DNA from: Alloascoidea africana | Lineage: Eukaryota > Ascomycota > Alloascoideomycetes > Alloascoideales > Alloascoideaceae | Direction of reading: 5' to 3' | NCBI GenBank assembly: GCA_030581615.1 | Contig: JAKTTT010000017.1 | Span: forward strand, 1 to 64,000 | DNA: 64,000 bases | In this document: piece by piece, positions 53,501 to 64,000 of the stretch | Layout of the letters: each line of letters starts with the position of its first letter | Numbering within the stretch: position 1 is the stretch's first letter | Translations under genes and position numbers: made by a program | Notes under the pieces: generated by a model | The model's database searches: none | Told to the model about the DNA's origin: nothing | What the model saw: only the letters and a program-made list of their open reading frames with translations

Positions 53501-55045
53501 GAACGGATAAAAGTTGGGTATGTCCGAAACCCCGATAGCAAGCAAGTTTTTGATTGTGATGGTCTAACAGTTTCAAGTTTCTGTATCTGCCAACAGTATC
53601 CAACGTTTTGGTACCTAAAAGCGCATTATCTTCGTAAAGTCTTAATCTACGAGTGTTGGCCTCTCTTTCTGATTTCTCTCAGGGTTTGGGCGGCTTTATC
53701 CTAAAATGAGCCCATCTTGCATTTTCGGAACAATGTGCCACCATATGCATATGCACAGTATTCGCCATGCTAGCCGTATATTTCCGTATTTGGCATGTCA
53801 CTGTTCGCCAAGTAAAAAAAAATATTGCGGGCAATGCGGCTCGGCCGACTTTTAGAGAGGAGGGGCATTCATTTGTGTCAACAATATGGGACCATTCGGA
53901 GTTTTTATGTCTGTTCATTTCCACAAATTCGGGGATAAGGGCGGGCTGTGCTTCTCAGTATGTTCATTTTGAGTTTTGTTACTCGATCAGACAGACAAAA
54001 CTGAGTCGAACTGGCTTGCATCGAATTGGTATTGTGGGGAATCATGGAAAGGCTGACTCGTATTGCTTTGGTAGCATTTTTCCATCCGCATTGTAGAATT
54101 GGACACTCTTGAACCAGATCCAAATTTTATGAGCTAGCAGAAATGCAATGTAATCAGACCACTGCCAGAAACAGAAACTTGTCTTTTGATGATAAATGCA
54201 GTGCTTGTGTTTGATAGATATTTATGGAACGAGTAAAATCTTTTGGTAGAGATAGGCCACCCTTATCTGAATATCTGGCATAGTATGATGAGCCAAGCAG
54301 CAAATCGAACTGTGCCGGCTATTAGTAACGATGGGCACCCACTCTGCCAATGCTCGCCATTTCTAGCTAAATCTCAGGTATCAACTCTTCCCCTTGGGTC
54401 TGGTGTTGCTGACAAAAGAAGAACCAGAAAAGCTTGGCCTAACCCAGTCGGGCTTACAGAACTATCTAGTTTGGCTCTACTAGGTCTGGGGAAGGTTTAA
54501 ATGCCATAGTCATTGCCCCATCGACACTCAACCTATGGCTTTTTGACTACTTGTAGATATTCCACACTTCCAGTAACCTCGATCTCCCATCCCAGCGGAA
54601 TGCCACTGATACGGACAACCCCGAGGGCCTGTGGGTAACGCTAGATTGGGCATTCTCACCGCGGCCGGTCGTTCGGGGAAGACGAGTTGGAGCAGATGCA
54701 CCCGGTGAGAATATTTTCGTACGGCACTCGCCAGACCCAATCGATCGGATTCGTACCCAAATGCTCTTTCCCTTTTTCTCTGTCTCTGGCGCACATGAAA
54801 ATGAAATGGGCCGAGACTTGGTGCGTATTTAAGCGCTCTATATTTTTTGATGAGGGAATGCAGGGACGCAGGGAAGCTTCCAACCCGTGAGGGAAGGTGC
54901 AAAAGTGGCAATATTGGGCACTATGGTCGGGAATGAAAAATAAAAAATCAGGGTGAAGCAAAAGTGGCTAACGAAGGCTATGGTGAAAAATAAAACCAAA
55001 ACATGAAAGCTCTTTTTCGTTCCGCGGGCTGGGAAACAGACTGAG

Positions 55046-55059
55046 CGATCTGCAGATCG
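55046..55059. promoter_or_regulatory. 14-bp perfect palindrome upstream of GAP1
   Basis: CGATCTGCAGATCG reads the same on both strands. It is 259 bases before the GAP1 start codon. The nonamer ATCGGGACG occurs twice nearby (55092-55100 and 55120-55128). Factor unknown. Confidence 0.45.
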
Positions 55060-55074
55060 AGATGGAGCCTCGCG

Positions 55075-55199
55075 TTATCTACCAGCATGCTATCGGGACG
55101 CAAACAGCCTTTCTTTCTCATCGGGACGTAATTCATGCCCAACCCTGTTTATCTTGCTTCACCTCCAAACCTTCCACTGCCCCGCGTTTAGTATATATA
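55075..55199 (+). promoter_or_regulatory. GAP1 promoter: two AGATAA sites and a TATA box
   Basis: TTATCT (AGATAA on the minus strand) occurs at 55075-55080 and 55149-55154, and TATATATA at 55192-55199, 119 bases before the start codon. A further CTTATC (GATAAG) is at 54262-54267. Paired GATAA sites close to a TATA box are what nitrogen catabolite repression genes of yeasts show. Confidence 0.5.
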
Positions 55200-55317
55200 G
55201 GAATTGGGTCCTGCTCTTTTTCTCCCCTTCTCTTCTCTACAAGTCTAAAACTTCGTCTATCCAACCCTCCCTTTTAATTACTTTTCCTTTCCATTTTCTC
55301 TCGACAAATTTAATACA

Positions 55318-57051
55318 ATGTCAAGCTCGGACAGTGTAGAAAAAAAAGTCGTCCAAGAAACGCCGAATGACGTTGAAGAAATTTACACTGAAGCCCAAAA
55401 GGTCTCGAAATGGCAGTCTTTCAAGGACTCCTTCAAAGAGTTTGAATATGTCGACATTGATCCAAACCTGAGCGACCGGGAGAAGGCCGAAATCGCAACT
55501 GCCAACTCGCCGCTCGCGAGAAAGCTGAAAAATAGACACATCCAGATGATTGCTATTGGAGGTGCCATCGGTACAGGTCTTTTTATAGGTAGTGGTAGTG
55601 CTTTAGCCGCTGGTGGACCAGCCGCTGTGCTTATCGCTTGGCTACTTGTTGGTGTCATGATTTACTCCACCGTTCAAGCTTTGGGTGAATTGGCCGTGGC
55701 CTTCCCTATCTCTGGTGCTTTCTCAGTTTACTCCATGCGATTCATTTCTCCTTCTTGGGGTTTTGCAATGGGCTGGAACTACGCTATGCAATGGCTTGTT
55801 GTCTTACCTCTTGAACTGGTTGCAGCTTCAATTACTATTGCTTTCTGGAACAATTCAATTAACCATGCAGCTTGGGTTGGTATTTTCTACGTCCTAATCG
55901 TTGCAATCAACTTCTTTGGTGTCAAGGGTTACGGTGAAGCCGAGTTCATCTTTTCAAGTATCAAGGTCATTGCTGTTATTGGATTTATCATTCTGGGTAT
56001 TGTCATCAACTGTGGAGGAGGTCCCCAGGGTGGTTATCTAGGTGGAAAATATTGGCACAACCCCGGCGCATTTGCTGCTGGTTTCAAAGGTGTCTGTTCC
56101 GTCTTCGTCACAGCTGCCTTCTCTTTTGCAGGAACTGAATTGGTCGGTTTGGCTTCTGCTGAGACTGCAAACCCAAGATTGGCTTTACCAAAGGCTACAA
56201 AACAGGTTTTCTGGAGAATTACCCTTTTCTATATCATCTCGCTTACTTTGATCGGTCTATTGGTTCCTTATAACGACCCAATGCTTCTCGCAGGAACCTC
56301 TTCTTATGATGCATCTGCATCACCATTTGTCATTGCCATTAGAAATGCTGGAATTGGTGTTCTTCCATCTATCGTCAATGTTGTTATTATGATTGCTGTT
56401 CTCTCCGTTGGTAACTCTGCAGTCTACGGCTGTTCTCGTACTCTGGTTGCTCTTGCCAATGAGGGACAAGCTCCAAGATTTTTGGGCTACATTGACAGAA
56501 AAGGTCGTCCATTGTACGCCGTTATCGTATCTCTTGCTGTTGGTCTCTTGTGTTTTGTCAGTGCTTCTCCCAAGCAGGGTGAAGTTTTCTCGTGGCTTCT
56601 TGCTCTTTCTGGTCTTTCATCCGTCTTTACATGGGGTTCTGTGTGTCTATGTCACATTCGATTCCGTGCGGCTTTGAAAGCCCATGGAAGAGGTACCGAC
56701 GAGCTTGCATTCACTGCTCAGGCTGGTGTCATTGGATCTTGGTTTGGATTCATTCTTAACGCTTTGATTCTAGTTGCCCAGTTCTGGGTTGCTCTATGGC
56801 CCATTGGTGAATCTCCAGATGCATCTGTCTTTTTCCAATCCTACCTTGCAGTTCCAGTTGTTTTGGCGTTCTGGCTTGGATACAAGGCTTGGAAAAGAGA
56901 GAAGCAGATGTATGTTCTTTTACAGGATGTTGATTTGGATTCTGGAAGAAGAGAATTTGATTTGGATATTCTTAGACAAGAAATTGCAGAGGAAAAAGCA
57001 ATCATTGCAGCCAAGCCATGGTGGTCAAGAGCTTACCATTTTTGGTGTTAG
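55318..57051 (+). CDS. GAP1: Amino acid permease, Gap1 type
   Basis: Proton-coupled plasma-membrane permease of the yeast amino acid transporter family, 577 residues, 12 helices, no intron. The cytoplasmic N terminus contains several Lys residues suited to ubiquitin-driven endocytosis. HIQMIAIGGAIGTGLFIGSG (74-93) is helix 1 with the substrate-binding unwound segment, followed by SGAFSVYSMRFISPSWGFAMG, SFAGTELVGLASAETANPR and YGCSRTLVALANEGQAPRF. The C terminus PWWSRAYHFWC closely follows the palmitoylated FWC end of Gap1. Gap1 (general) is the closest match by eye, though related specific permeases share many motifs. Promoter GATAA sites fit nitrogen control. Confidence 0.88.
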   Translation: MSSSDSVEKKVVQETPNDVEEIYTEAQKVSKWQSFKDSFKEFEYVDIDPNLSDREKAEIATANSPLARKLKNRHIQMIAIGGAIGTGLFIGSGSALAAGGPAAVLIAWLLVGVMIYSTVQALGELAVAFPISGAFSVYSMRFISPSWGFAMGWNYAMQWLVVLPLELVAASITIAFWNNSINHAAWVGIFYVLIVAINFFGVKGYGEAEFIFSSIKVIAVIGFIILGIVINCGGGPQGGYLGGKYWHNPGAFAAGFKGVCSVFVTAAFSFAGTELVGLASAETANPRLALPKATKQVFWRITLFYIISLTLIGLLVPYNDPMLLAGTSSYDASASPFVIAIRNAGIGVLPSIVNVVIMIAVLSVGNSAVYGCSRTLVALANEGQAPRFLGYIDRKGRPLYAVIVSLAVGLLCFVSASPKQGEVFSWLLALSGLSSVFTWGSVCLCHIRFRAALKAHGRGTDELAFTAQAGVIGSWFGFILNALILVAQFWVALWPIGESPDASVFFQSYLAVPVVLAFWLGYKAWKREKQMYVLLQDVDLDSGRREFDLDILRQEIAEEKAIIAAKPWWSRAYHFWC

Positions 57052-60000
57052 AGACAAGATCTATTTTTCATTTATCTGTTATGATTTTATTTAAGTAAAA
57101 AAGAAAAAAAAAGATGGTAATTTATAAGAAATGCCTTTTGTATATTGTCAAGACAGCGAGAAAGAAGAGTCTCCAATTTGACTTACTGTCCAATAAGAAT
57201 GTTCACCATATAATTTTAATGACATTTTTGATGATGAAAAAAATGATAGTTGGAGTGTCGTCTGCAACCCAATATTCCAATATTTTAATTCTCAAGGAGG
57301 GATTGTCCTTCTAAAAGAGGTAAATTGAGATAAGCCCAAATTTCTTTATCTATCTGATGCAACGTGGGTATCAATGGGCTACCTTTTGGATATCCTTGAT
57401 TGAATAAAGATTTTGATGAATGGAATAGCGTAGATACACCTGGATAAGAGTAACGCGTGAAAAATAGATATAGACCGTTCGCTTTACCGCTTCCATTTCA
57501 CAAAGCTCAATATATATTCTCAGAGTAGCTAATTAATCTCCGGTGCTTGGACGACAACCCAAGTTGCTTTGTCCGGTCATATTGAATGATTCTGTCGCTA
57601 TAAAGGGAGCCGATAACTTGCGCATGGACCGTTATCTTTTGCCAGGGAAATGCCTGACCCCCAAAGTTGCTCTACTTCTCTCTAAATCCATTGTTCCTTC
57701 AATAATAGTCTTATAATGCGCACATTGTTACCAATTCTAGAGCTTGTTGTTACAATATTATCTCTCTTGTGAAGGTATAATCGACAAGGTATCCACATCA
57801 ATCGTCAATCGATGCTAAAAATTTGAAGAAGCCAGATTGTAAGGTGGCAAAGCTGAATTGGCTACTGCATGCGCGCAACTATTCCATTTTTCATCGACAA
57901 GAAAAATTTGCTTTAGTATTTGACGCTAAGGGTTAGCACGGCAGTACTAGGCTGGTCTGGGAAACGGGAAACGCCATAGAGCAGTATAAAGAAAATTAGA
58001 TCAAGGAAACAGATGGATGTTTATCTTAGTGAGAGTGTTTTGTTTAATGGAGTTTGTAGCATTTTGTAATTTTTGATTTCAAAAAGAGCATTCAAATGGT
58101 GAAGTGCTAATAGTGGAGAAGAAGCTGATAAAATTCCAAAAGATTCTCTTTTTAGAGACAAAATAATAGATGATGCAAATGTGGTCCTCATCTTTAAAGT
58201 AGGAAGAGCCGCATAATCATTCGAAAATTTCCCAGGGCTATTAATGACAAAAACAAAACTCAACTTTGATATGTGTCCACTTAACAGGCACTGCCTTCAG
58301 CAATCTTGGGGAATGATGAATCAAAGCACATTCCACTCAAGTATTTGTTTTTTAATTTTCCATTTTGTAAAAACAGATTTGCGTTTTATTTTTATTCTAC
58401 TATGAATGAAACGCATTACTACCTGTTTTGACCATTTCGGATTGAATTTCTTTGTTACTCTTGTTCCAACAAGAAGTCATGTCTAATTATTAAACAACAG
58501 TTTTACCATACGATTTGTATTTTGTTTCCCATCTGCTCCATTTCTGTAGGAATATGTAATAACGTAATAGCTTCTGTTATGACTATCTACACAAACTAAA
58601 GCTAGTCACATTCTTCGTGTAATGCCGATTACTCCTATTTTATCCGTTGAAAAAACCGAAAAGAACTACATAGGGACATAGTATGAATGGACAATCCATA
58701 AGAATGGTTAAATATTTTTTCAAGGATAAAAACTGCTTAGACAGATTTTAGAGTAGAAAAGTTTTTATGCTGTTGTATGTTTACTAATGTGGGGCGTGGT
58801 GACTAGTGGGAGTTATATCAAAGTAAAAACAAAACATGATTACTAGTTTCTAAAAAAAGTTTAACGATCTATAGTTTCGCCTTCGATAAAAAGCTTTATG
58901 TTTTCGGTATATATTCGTCTTTCCCTCTTTTCAAGCACTGAACTACATGATTAACTAGAGTTAAAGGAAAGACAATGACAATGAATTTGTTAATTTGGTC
59001 TTTAAAGGGTAATGTGCGTGCTATGAAAGATTGGAAATGCTACTTTTACCTATTTGTTTGTCATTTTGATCTATCTGTTTGTTATCTTTCTAAGATGAGA
59101 CCAACAAAAATCACTGACTAGTTCAAAAATCTTTATCTGACTTCTATAATGATTAGAAATTCGGTTCATACCAAAATACCCAGAATAAATTTGTACTAAG
59201 GAGGATTTTGATAAATAAAACAGGACTCAAAGAGAACAAAACTGTCTTGTCTTTTCCTCCATTGAAACTAAAGATGTCAACCTTTTCCGTGCTAGAAGAT
59301 TGCTACCGTTTACTGTTGAACTGAGCTACATAACCAGCTGTTTGCAGGTTACTACTCAAAGGCAAAGAGAAATTAGATCATCACAGAGTAGATGACGGTC
59401 ATGTACTCTCCTCCAGAAATTGTAAATTGAAGCTGTCTTTTCTGGGTTAAGAATTTGTCACAGTTGACTAATGCCAGTTTTATTGAGTAACACAATCAGC
59501 CCTTTAAAAACCACAACTCTTTGGGGATATATTTAGCCATTTACAAGTACAAGACAGCCTTTCTCTATCCTCCCTTGAAACTGAAATCGTAAACTAAAGA
59601 AGCCAACCTTTTCCACGTTAAGAAATTGTTACAACTTGCTTCAACCAGTTTTACTGAAATACACAATTAGCACTTTACAAGTCACTACTAAGAAGCAAAG
59701 AGAGGTTGGGTCATTTACCAATTTCTCGAGCTTTCAATATCTTTTCTCGTGTCTTTAGTTATATTAACCCAAAACTTTTATCATCTTAGTGCTTTCCTAG
59801 ATCAAGAAAATGAAGCAGCAACTTATGTGAATTCTGTGATATCAATCTTTGTATCATGACACCTGCTTGAAATTGTATTTAGACTACCGTCTCAGATGAC
59901 CACTTTTAACGTTTAACACTTAATGCCTCGGAAAAAAGGCAAAGCTCTTGATATCTTTGACTCCAAAAATGTGATAGCAAATATTCATCCCTTAAACCGA

Positions 60001-63000
60001 AAACTATTCGCTTCACCCGACCTTATTAGAAATAGTCGTAATTAAATCTATTGCCGTACAGCTAATAAGAAGCATAAAAGCTTGAATCTATAAAGCTACA
60101 AATATTAGATTTTACGTCATTAAAAGAGCTGAATCTGGCTTAAACTTATTTGAATTCAGTTAATATAACTCTGTGATTTTTCAGTTGGTAGAGAAGCCGG
60201 AGAGATTGGTGCTTTTCTAGTTGTTGGGCGTATGCTTTTAATTAACATTTATGGGGTTTAACCCAAGAGTAAAAATTAGAATCTTCACTAGGTTTGAGAG
60301 CCTAATGTTAACGTCGACTTGTGGTCTTTTTTCAATGCTGATAAACTAAACAAACCCTACTGAAGTACACAAACAGAAGGAGCCACTATTATCTTAAGTA
60401 TAGTTGATTAATTCTTGGAAAATCTGGAGATATATCACGATGAATTTTGGTTTGATCAAATAAATGATTATCGAGGCTTGTTGCTTAAGTTATGAGGAAC
60501 GTTAGCTTTTTTTATATGAAGATCAGCGGCTCGGATGAGTAACAAATTTACAGATTTCTCAATGAATAATATTTTGAAATCAATCTTAAATCTTTTGCCA
60601 GAAAGTAGTTTTTAATCAATTTACTAAAGCGTTTGGACTTCTATTCATATTGCACTGTAATCAAGAAGCATGCAAAACCCTTATCATATTTACATTCTCC
60701 TGGTTCCCAACGTAAACTCACTACTTTTAACGGCTTCTTTTAACCTTGCAAACAAGAAAACAAAATGAACAAGCAAATTAACATGTTCAATGCCAGTCAC
60801 AATCTTTCTAATTGTAAAAAGAATTGCAAACATCCTGATGTGGCCAGCTACTCTACTTTCAAATGATGAATATGCACATACAGTTGACAAATTTTGTCAT
60901 TTACAATACTAGGAAAGACAGAAATCTTTTTAGTTTTATAGCAAGGCAACCAAAGAAGATATTATGAACCTGAGGCAATCAAAAGAGTCGGAAAAAGAGC
61001 TTTGAAATGTAATTGTATGGACAGATAGAAAAGTGTATTCTAGATTTACTTACCCACAATCTTTTATAAAGACTTCAATACTAGACCTTGGAAAGAGCCT
61101 TCGATTGAATAGATTGGCCAAGTATTTTATTTTATAAGCTCTAGGTTAAAAATTCTAGGATTACTGCCCATTTTTTGATGCTTACAACGAAGATGTATCC
61201 TATGAATATACGACAACCCCAATTAAATTTATAGCAGCTTATTCGCAGTTGTTTAGGTAAAAAGTCCCAGTTATTTTTCATATCCCATTAGTATTCTTAT
61301 TGAATGATATTTTTGTGGTAAAACTGTTAGAATAAGGACTATTTGGCAATTAATGGAATCAACTTTTGAGCTGACATACAAGCTTCTTTGACGGAGACAA
61401 ACATTCTGGTTTCTAAAAAACTCTAGGCAAGACTGTTTGCACATCCTGATAAAAGAATACTTTTTTCTGTGTGTGACAAGGCCAACTCATTTTTGGCTGA
61501 TCTATCGAAATCACTGGGGAGAACAAAACTCCGATCCGAAAGTGGTCATGGTCATGGGTTTCTACCAATTCACCCTTAGCCTGACAAATAGATGGATTCC
61601 TTTAGTTATCATTCTAGCTGTATATATGCTTATTCATAATTGAAAATACCTGGATGGTTAGGGGCCATTGCTAGGGCTATCGTTGTACGTTATTTGCTGT
61701 CCCAAGTACAATAGAAAGGTCTGCTGGGTATTTTCTGCGGTGTTTCGCAATTTCTTGGAAATACTAATTTCATTGAGAATGAAATAACCCCCAAAATGTA
61801 TGCCGACACCTTGGCATGGTCAGATCGAACGGTAAACAAATAATAAACAAATCTTTTAGAGGAAAACAAACCAGTTGATTCATACTTTGAAAAGAATACA
61901 CTCTTCTTTGACACTGAAAAGGATACCAAATGATTCATTATTAACAATTCCAGCTATAAAAGGCTAAAGATTGAGCTGCGAAAGACAAGCTTCAATGCTT
62001 TATCCTCCTAAAGCTGAAAACACACACTTCATCATTCTGGAACAAATATAAGAGCCAGGTGAGAATGCTGCTTAGACGCGCCAGATACATGTGACGATCT
62101 AAAGCGACGAAAGAATCAAAAAACGTAGGACCTTTCAAGAATGAGCTTTTCCTACCCTGTAAATGTCTCAAAATACCCAACATGCTCTCTCCACATATTG
62201 TGCGCTACATATAATCATCCTACTACCAAATCACTTTTTAATTTTGATGGATCATGGAGAGTATGAAAAATATCCACAAACCTGAATAACTGCAAGTTGT
62301 TAAGTCATGTTGTGTCATGGACATCATGTGTATACTGCCCGAATAGGAAAAAAACATACCAAGAGTATTCTTTCTGGGTCAAGGTATAATTCATTCATGT
62401 GGTGCAGCCACTTCGGTTTGTACGAGGTCAGTCCAGATAAACCAATCGATGTAGACACGTTTGAAAGTAAAAAGATGTCCGAGACATATTTGCCTAAATC
62501 TTTTGTGAGCTTTAAGATGCAGATAAATTGGTGGATAGGATTTTTATTTTTCCTTTAAAGTGCATGCTTTGATAGATGGATATCCTTCTATGGTATAATC
62601 TAGTATCTATCAGAGCTAGCACACATAGCATGTACTTTGAAAACTTAGCTGAAAGCCCACAATAGCTAACATTCTCGATCTTCATGAAACACTGGCGGAT
62701 TTTTCCAGGAACCTGGGATACTAAGTACATTTAGGAATGAAACATGAGAAAAATAAGGTGACATACAAAAAATAAGCATATATGCAGAAACAGAACCTCT
62801 TGAAGTGAGGCCCCTGCATCCTGCTTCGCTTTGTGCGTCTTTAATTATTCAGAAAACCGATATTTAGAGCTTGTGAGCATAACCATATCTGGCGCATTTT
62901 GTTGTTGTTGTTCATCGATAGAAAATCTCATCAAACCTCTTTTATAATCTTATTTTGTTGTTTGGCATCAATAAACGCACCTGTACTAGAAATGCTTAAT

Positions 63001-64000
63001 ATATGCTTAAACGTTAAATGATTCCTCATGATCAGAAAACAAATCTGTATCTGAGGATAATGGAGATATCACCGAGGATCTTACAAGTCTCTCGAATATG
63101 CTTTAAAAACGCCATACATGCTTGGAAGAAGTAGAGCCATTAGCATATGCAGTTAATTGATAGTAAACTTTTTATAAAGACTGCTGCAGCTCTTTAGCTC
63201 TTAATAGCCCGGATCAATGTTCAAAGGGCAAGTTGGTTAGAGTTTCAAGTATTGTTGTAAACTGATATCCCCTGGTCGGAGTTTTGTGGTAAACTTGTTT
63301 TCCTGAAAAAAGAAATAATCATATCTTTTGAATCTTCACCTCATGAACATATGCTTGCTTGTTTCTTCTGGCCGCCACACTTTTTCCAGAAAAATTCGCA
63401 TATTAAATATTTTACAGTTAAATCTTAAACACCAGTCCCATCTGAAACCAACGTAATTACAATTTAATACATATTAGCATGATAGCTCGGCATAGACTCC
63501 ACAGATAGAAGAAAAAAGTCCGGACAATAGAACTATTGGAAACCGGACCATGGCTTTCCGGACATGAAAATCTTGTATGTTTTGTTGTTTCTGCCATCTC
63601 TCACTCTGATGTAGTAGAAACTGGAACACGTCTTTAATCCAACACTTCAATGGCATACTCTTTTCGGTTCTTTCTTTTGATAAACATAAGCTTAGTGGCC
63701 AAAGTTAAGATGAAAATTTTGACCTTAATTGGCCTATAGAAAGAAGAGCCAGTTAAGTGCTTAAAGTGTACACAGTGTATCGGAGACGCGGAAATGGTCT
63801 TGAATCCGCATATTGCATGATGGATCCAAGCACTTTCTTCGTACAGAAGTTGATGCATGGCACATTTCCATTTCTACTTCCAACTTCATATGTTTGTTGT
63901 TCATTGGAGAAATAACCAAAAGAAAAAAAAAATTGGCTTGCGTTTATCAGTTGGACAACGCACATTCTGATCACTACCCATGATAATGGAGAATGGGGAG
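57052..64000. other. 6.9-kb AT-rich stretch without a recognised gene
   Basis: From the GAP1 stop codon to the window edge no frame exceeds about 85 codons and none resembles a protein family. I saw no tRNA, spliceosomal RNA or rRNA sequence. The one structured part is a set of degenerate tandem repeats at about 59235-59735 (separate entry). Possible meanings are a regional centromere, a subtelomeric stretch, undetected noncoding RNA genes or a decayed gene block. Confidence 0.4.
59235..59735 (+). repeat. Degenerate tandem repeats, about 160-bp unit, three copies
   Basis: Three segments align by eye in the same order of landmarks: a CTCC-TTGAAA(C)-TAAAG start, a CAACCTTTTCC or TGTCTTTTCTGG block (near 59278, 59432 and 59603), AGAAATTGTTAC-like, CCAGTTTTA-like, ACACAATYAGC and CAAAGAGA-like segments. 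First and third copies are closest (CAACCTTTTCC identical, AAACTAAAGA upstream identical). Copies start roughly 160 bases apart and are much diverged, so the array is old. Confidence 0.55.

Larger units (their letters stand above)
46754..55317. other. 8.6-kb stretch without a recognised gene, ending in the GAP1 promoter
   Basis: No open frame longer than 127 codons, no splice-joined coding segments that I could link to a family, and no tRNA-like box pair. Contents noted: a 24-bp tandem duplication (50452-50506), a 17-bp near-repeat at 51467-51483 and 51525-51541 (16/17 identical), and from about 54500 the GC-richer GAP1 upstream region. Such a long gap is unusual in a compact yeast genome. 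Confidence 0.4.

Noticed and set aside
53679-54096. Overlapping frames of 81 (-) and 109 (+) codons
   Set aside because: They overlap on opposite strands, have no family features, and lie in otherwise gene-free DNA.
54528-54911. 127-codon minus strand frame upstream of GAP1
   Set aside because: The Arg/Pro/His-rich translation is unrecognised and sits in a GC-richer promoter region where long frames arise easily.
1-64000. CUG-Ser or CUG-Ala decoding
   Set aside because: CTG codons occur at positions that are leucine in homologues, for example in the FKS1 MLDSR and alcohol dehydrogenase LLCAGLTVY segments.
46754-64000. Transposon or virus-like relics in the gene-free stretches
   Set aside because: No reverse transcriptase, integrase, transposase or capsid-like translation and no long terminal repeats were seen.

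Overview
The window is a stretch of nuclear chromosome from a budding yeast (Saccharomycotina). Sixteen protein-coding genes are supported, and every one resembles a known yeast family: FBP1, PSA1, MBP1, KAP120, FKS1, GAL7, a GAL102-like dehydratase, GAL1, an MFS antiporter, PTR2, a sugar porter, an alcohol dehydrogenase, an F-box protein, a RAP1-like protein, a siderophore transporter and GAP1. CTG codons fall at conserved leucine positions (for example in FKS1 and the alcohol dehydrogenase), so the standard code is used. Eleven introns can be placed in five genes, six of them in KAP120 exon junctions and neighbours as listed below (PSA1 1, KAP120 5, GAL7 1, MFS antiporter 2, RAP1-like 2). 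Their 5' splice sites are loose (GTAAGT, GTAAGC, GTGAGT, GTATGT, GTGGGT, GTATAT) and their branch sites are CTAAC-like. This is more introns than a Saccharomyces-type genome would carry and suggests an earlier-branching lineage; that placement is inference.

Layout. 1-11.4 kb is a dense + strand run: FBP1 (gluconeogenesis), PSA1 (GDP-mannose for glycans), MBP1 (G1/S transcription) and KAP120 (nuclear import). FKS1, the cell-wall glucan synthase, follows at 11.9-17.7 kb. A galactose cluster occupies 18.0-24.5 kb: GAL7 and the GAL102-like gene are divergent, GAL1 lies downstream in the same direction as the GAL102-like gene, and an MFS antiporter converges on GAL1. This is the Candida-type gene set (GAL7, ORF-X, GAL1, ORF-Y), but GAL10 is absent from the cluster. 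A strikingly symmetric palindrome lies in the short gap between the GAL102-like gene and GAL1.

26.5-33.4 kb holds two widely spaced permeases, PTR2 and a sugar porter. 36.9-40.4 kb holds a very GC-rich alcohol dehydrogenase and an F-box gene. 40.6-46.6 kb holds the spliced RAP1-like gene, whose short upstream region carries a full match to the yeast Rap1 consensus, and a siderophore transporter with an ATCTGATAA iron-GATA site upstream. GAP1 (55.3-57.1 kb) stands alone between two long AT-rich stretches without recognisable genes (46.6-55.3 kb and 57.1-64.0 kb). The second contains degenerate tandem repeats of about 160 bp.

Taken together, the genes deal with nutrient uptake (sugar, peptide, amino acid, siderophore), carbon flux (FBP1, GAL genes, alcohol dehydrogenase) and wall synthesis (FKS1, PSA1). 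No tRNA, rRNA, transposon or viral relic was recognised. All product calls come from reading the translated sequence; no database search was run.
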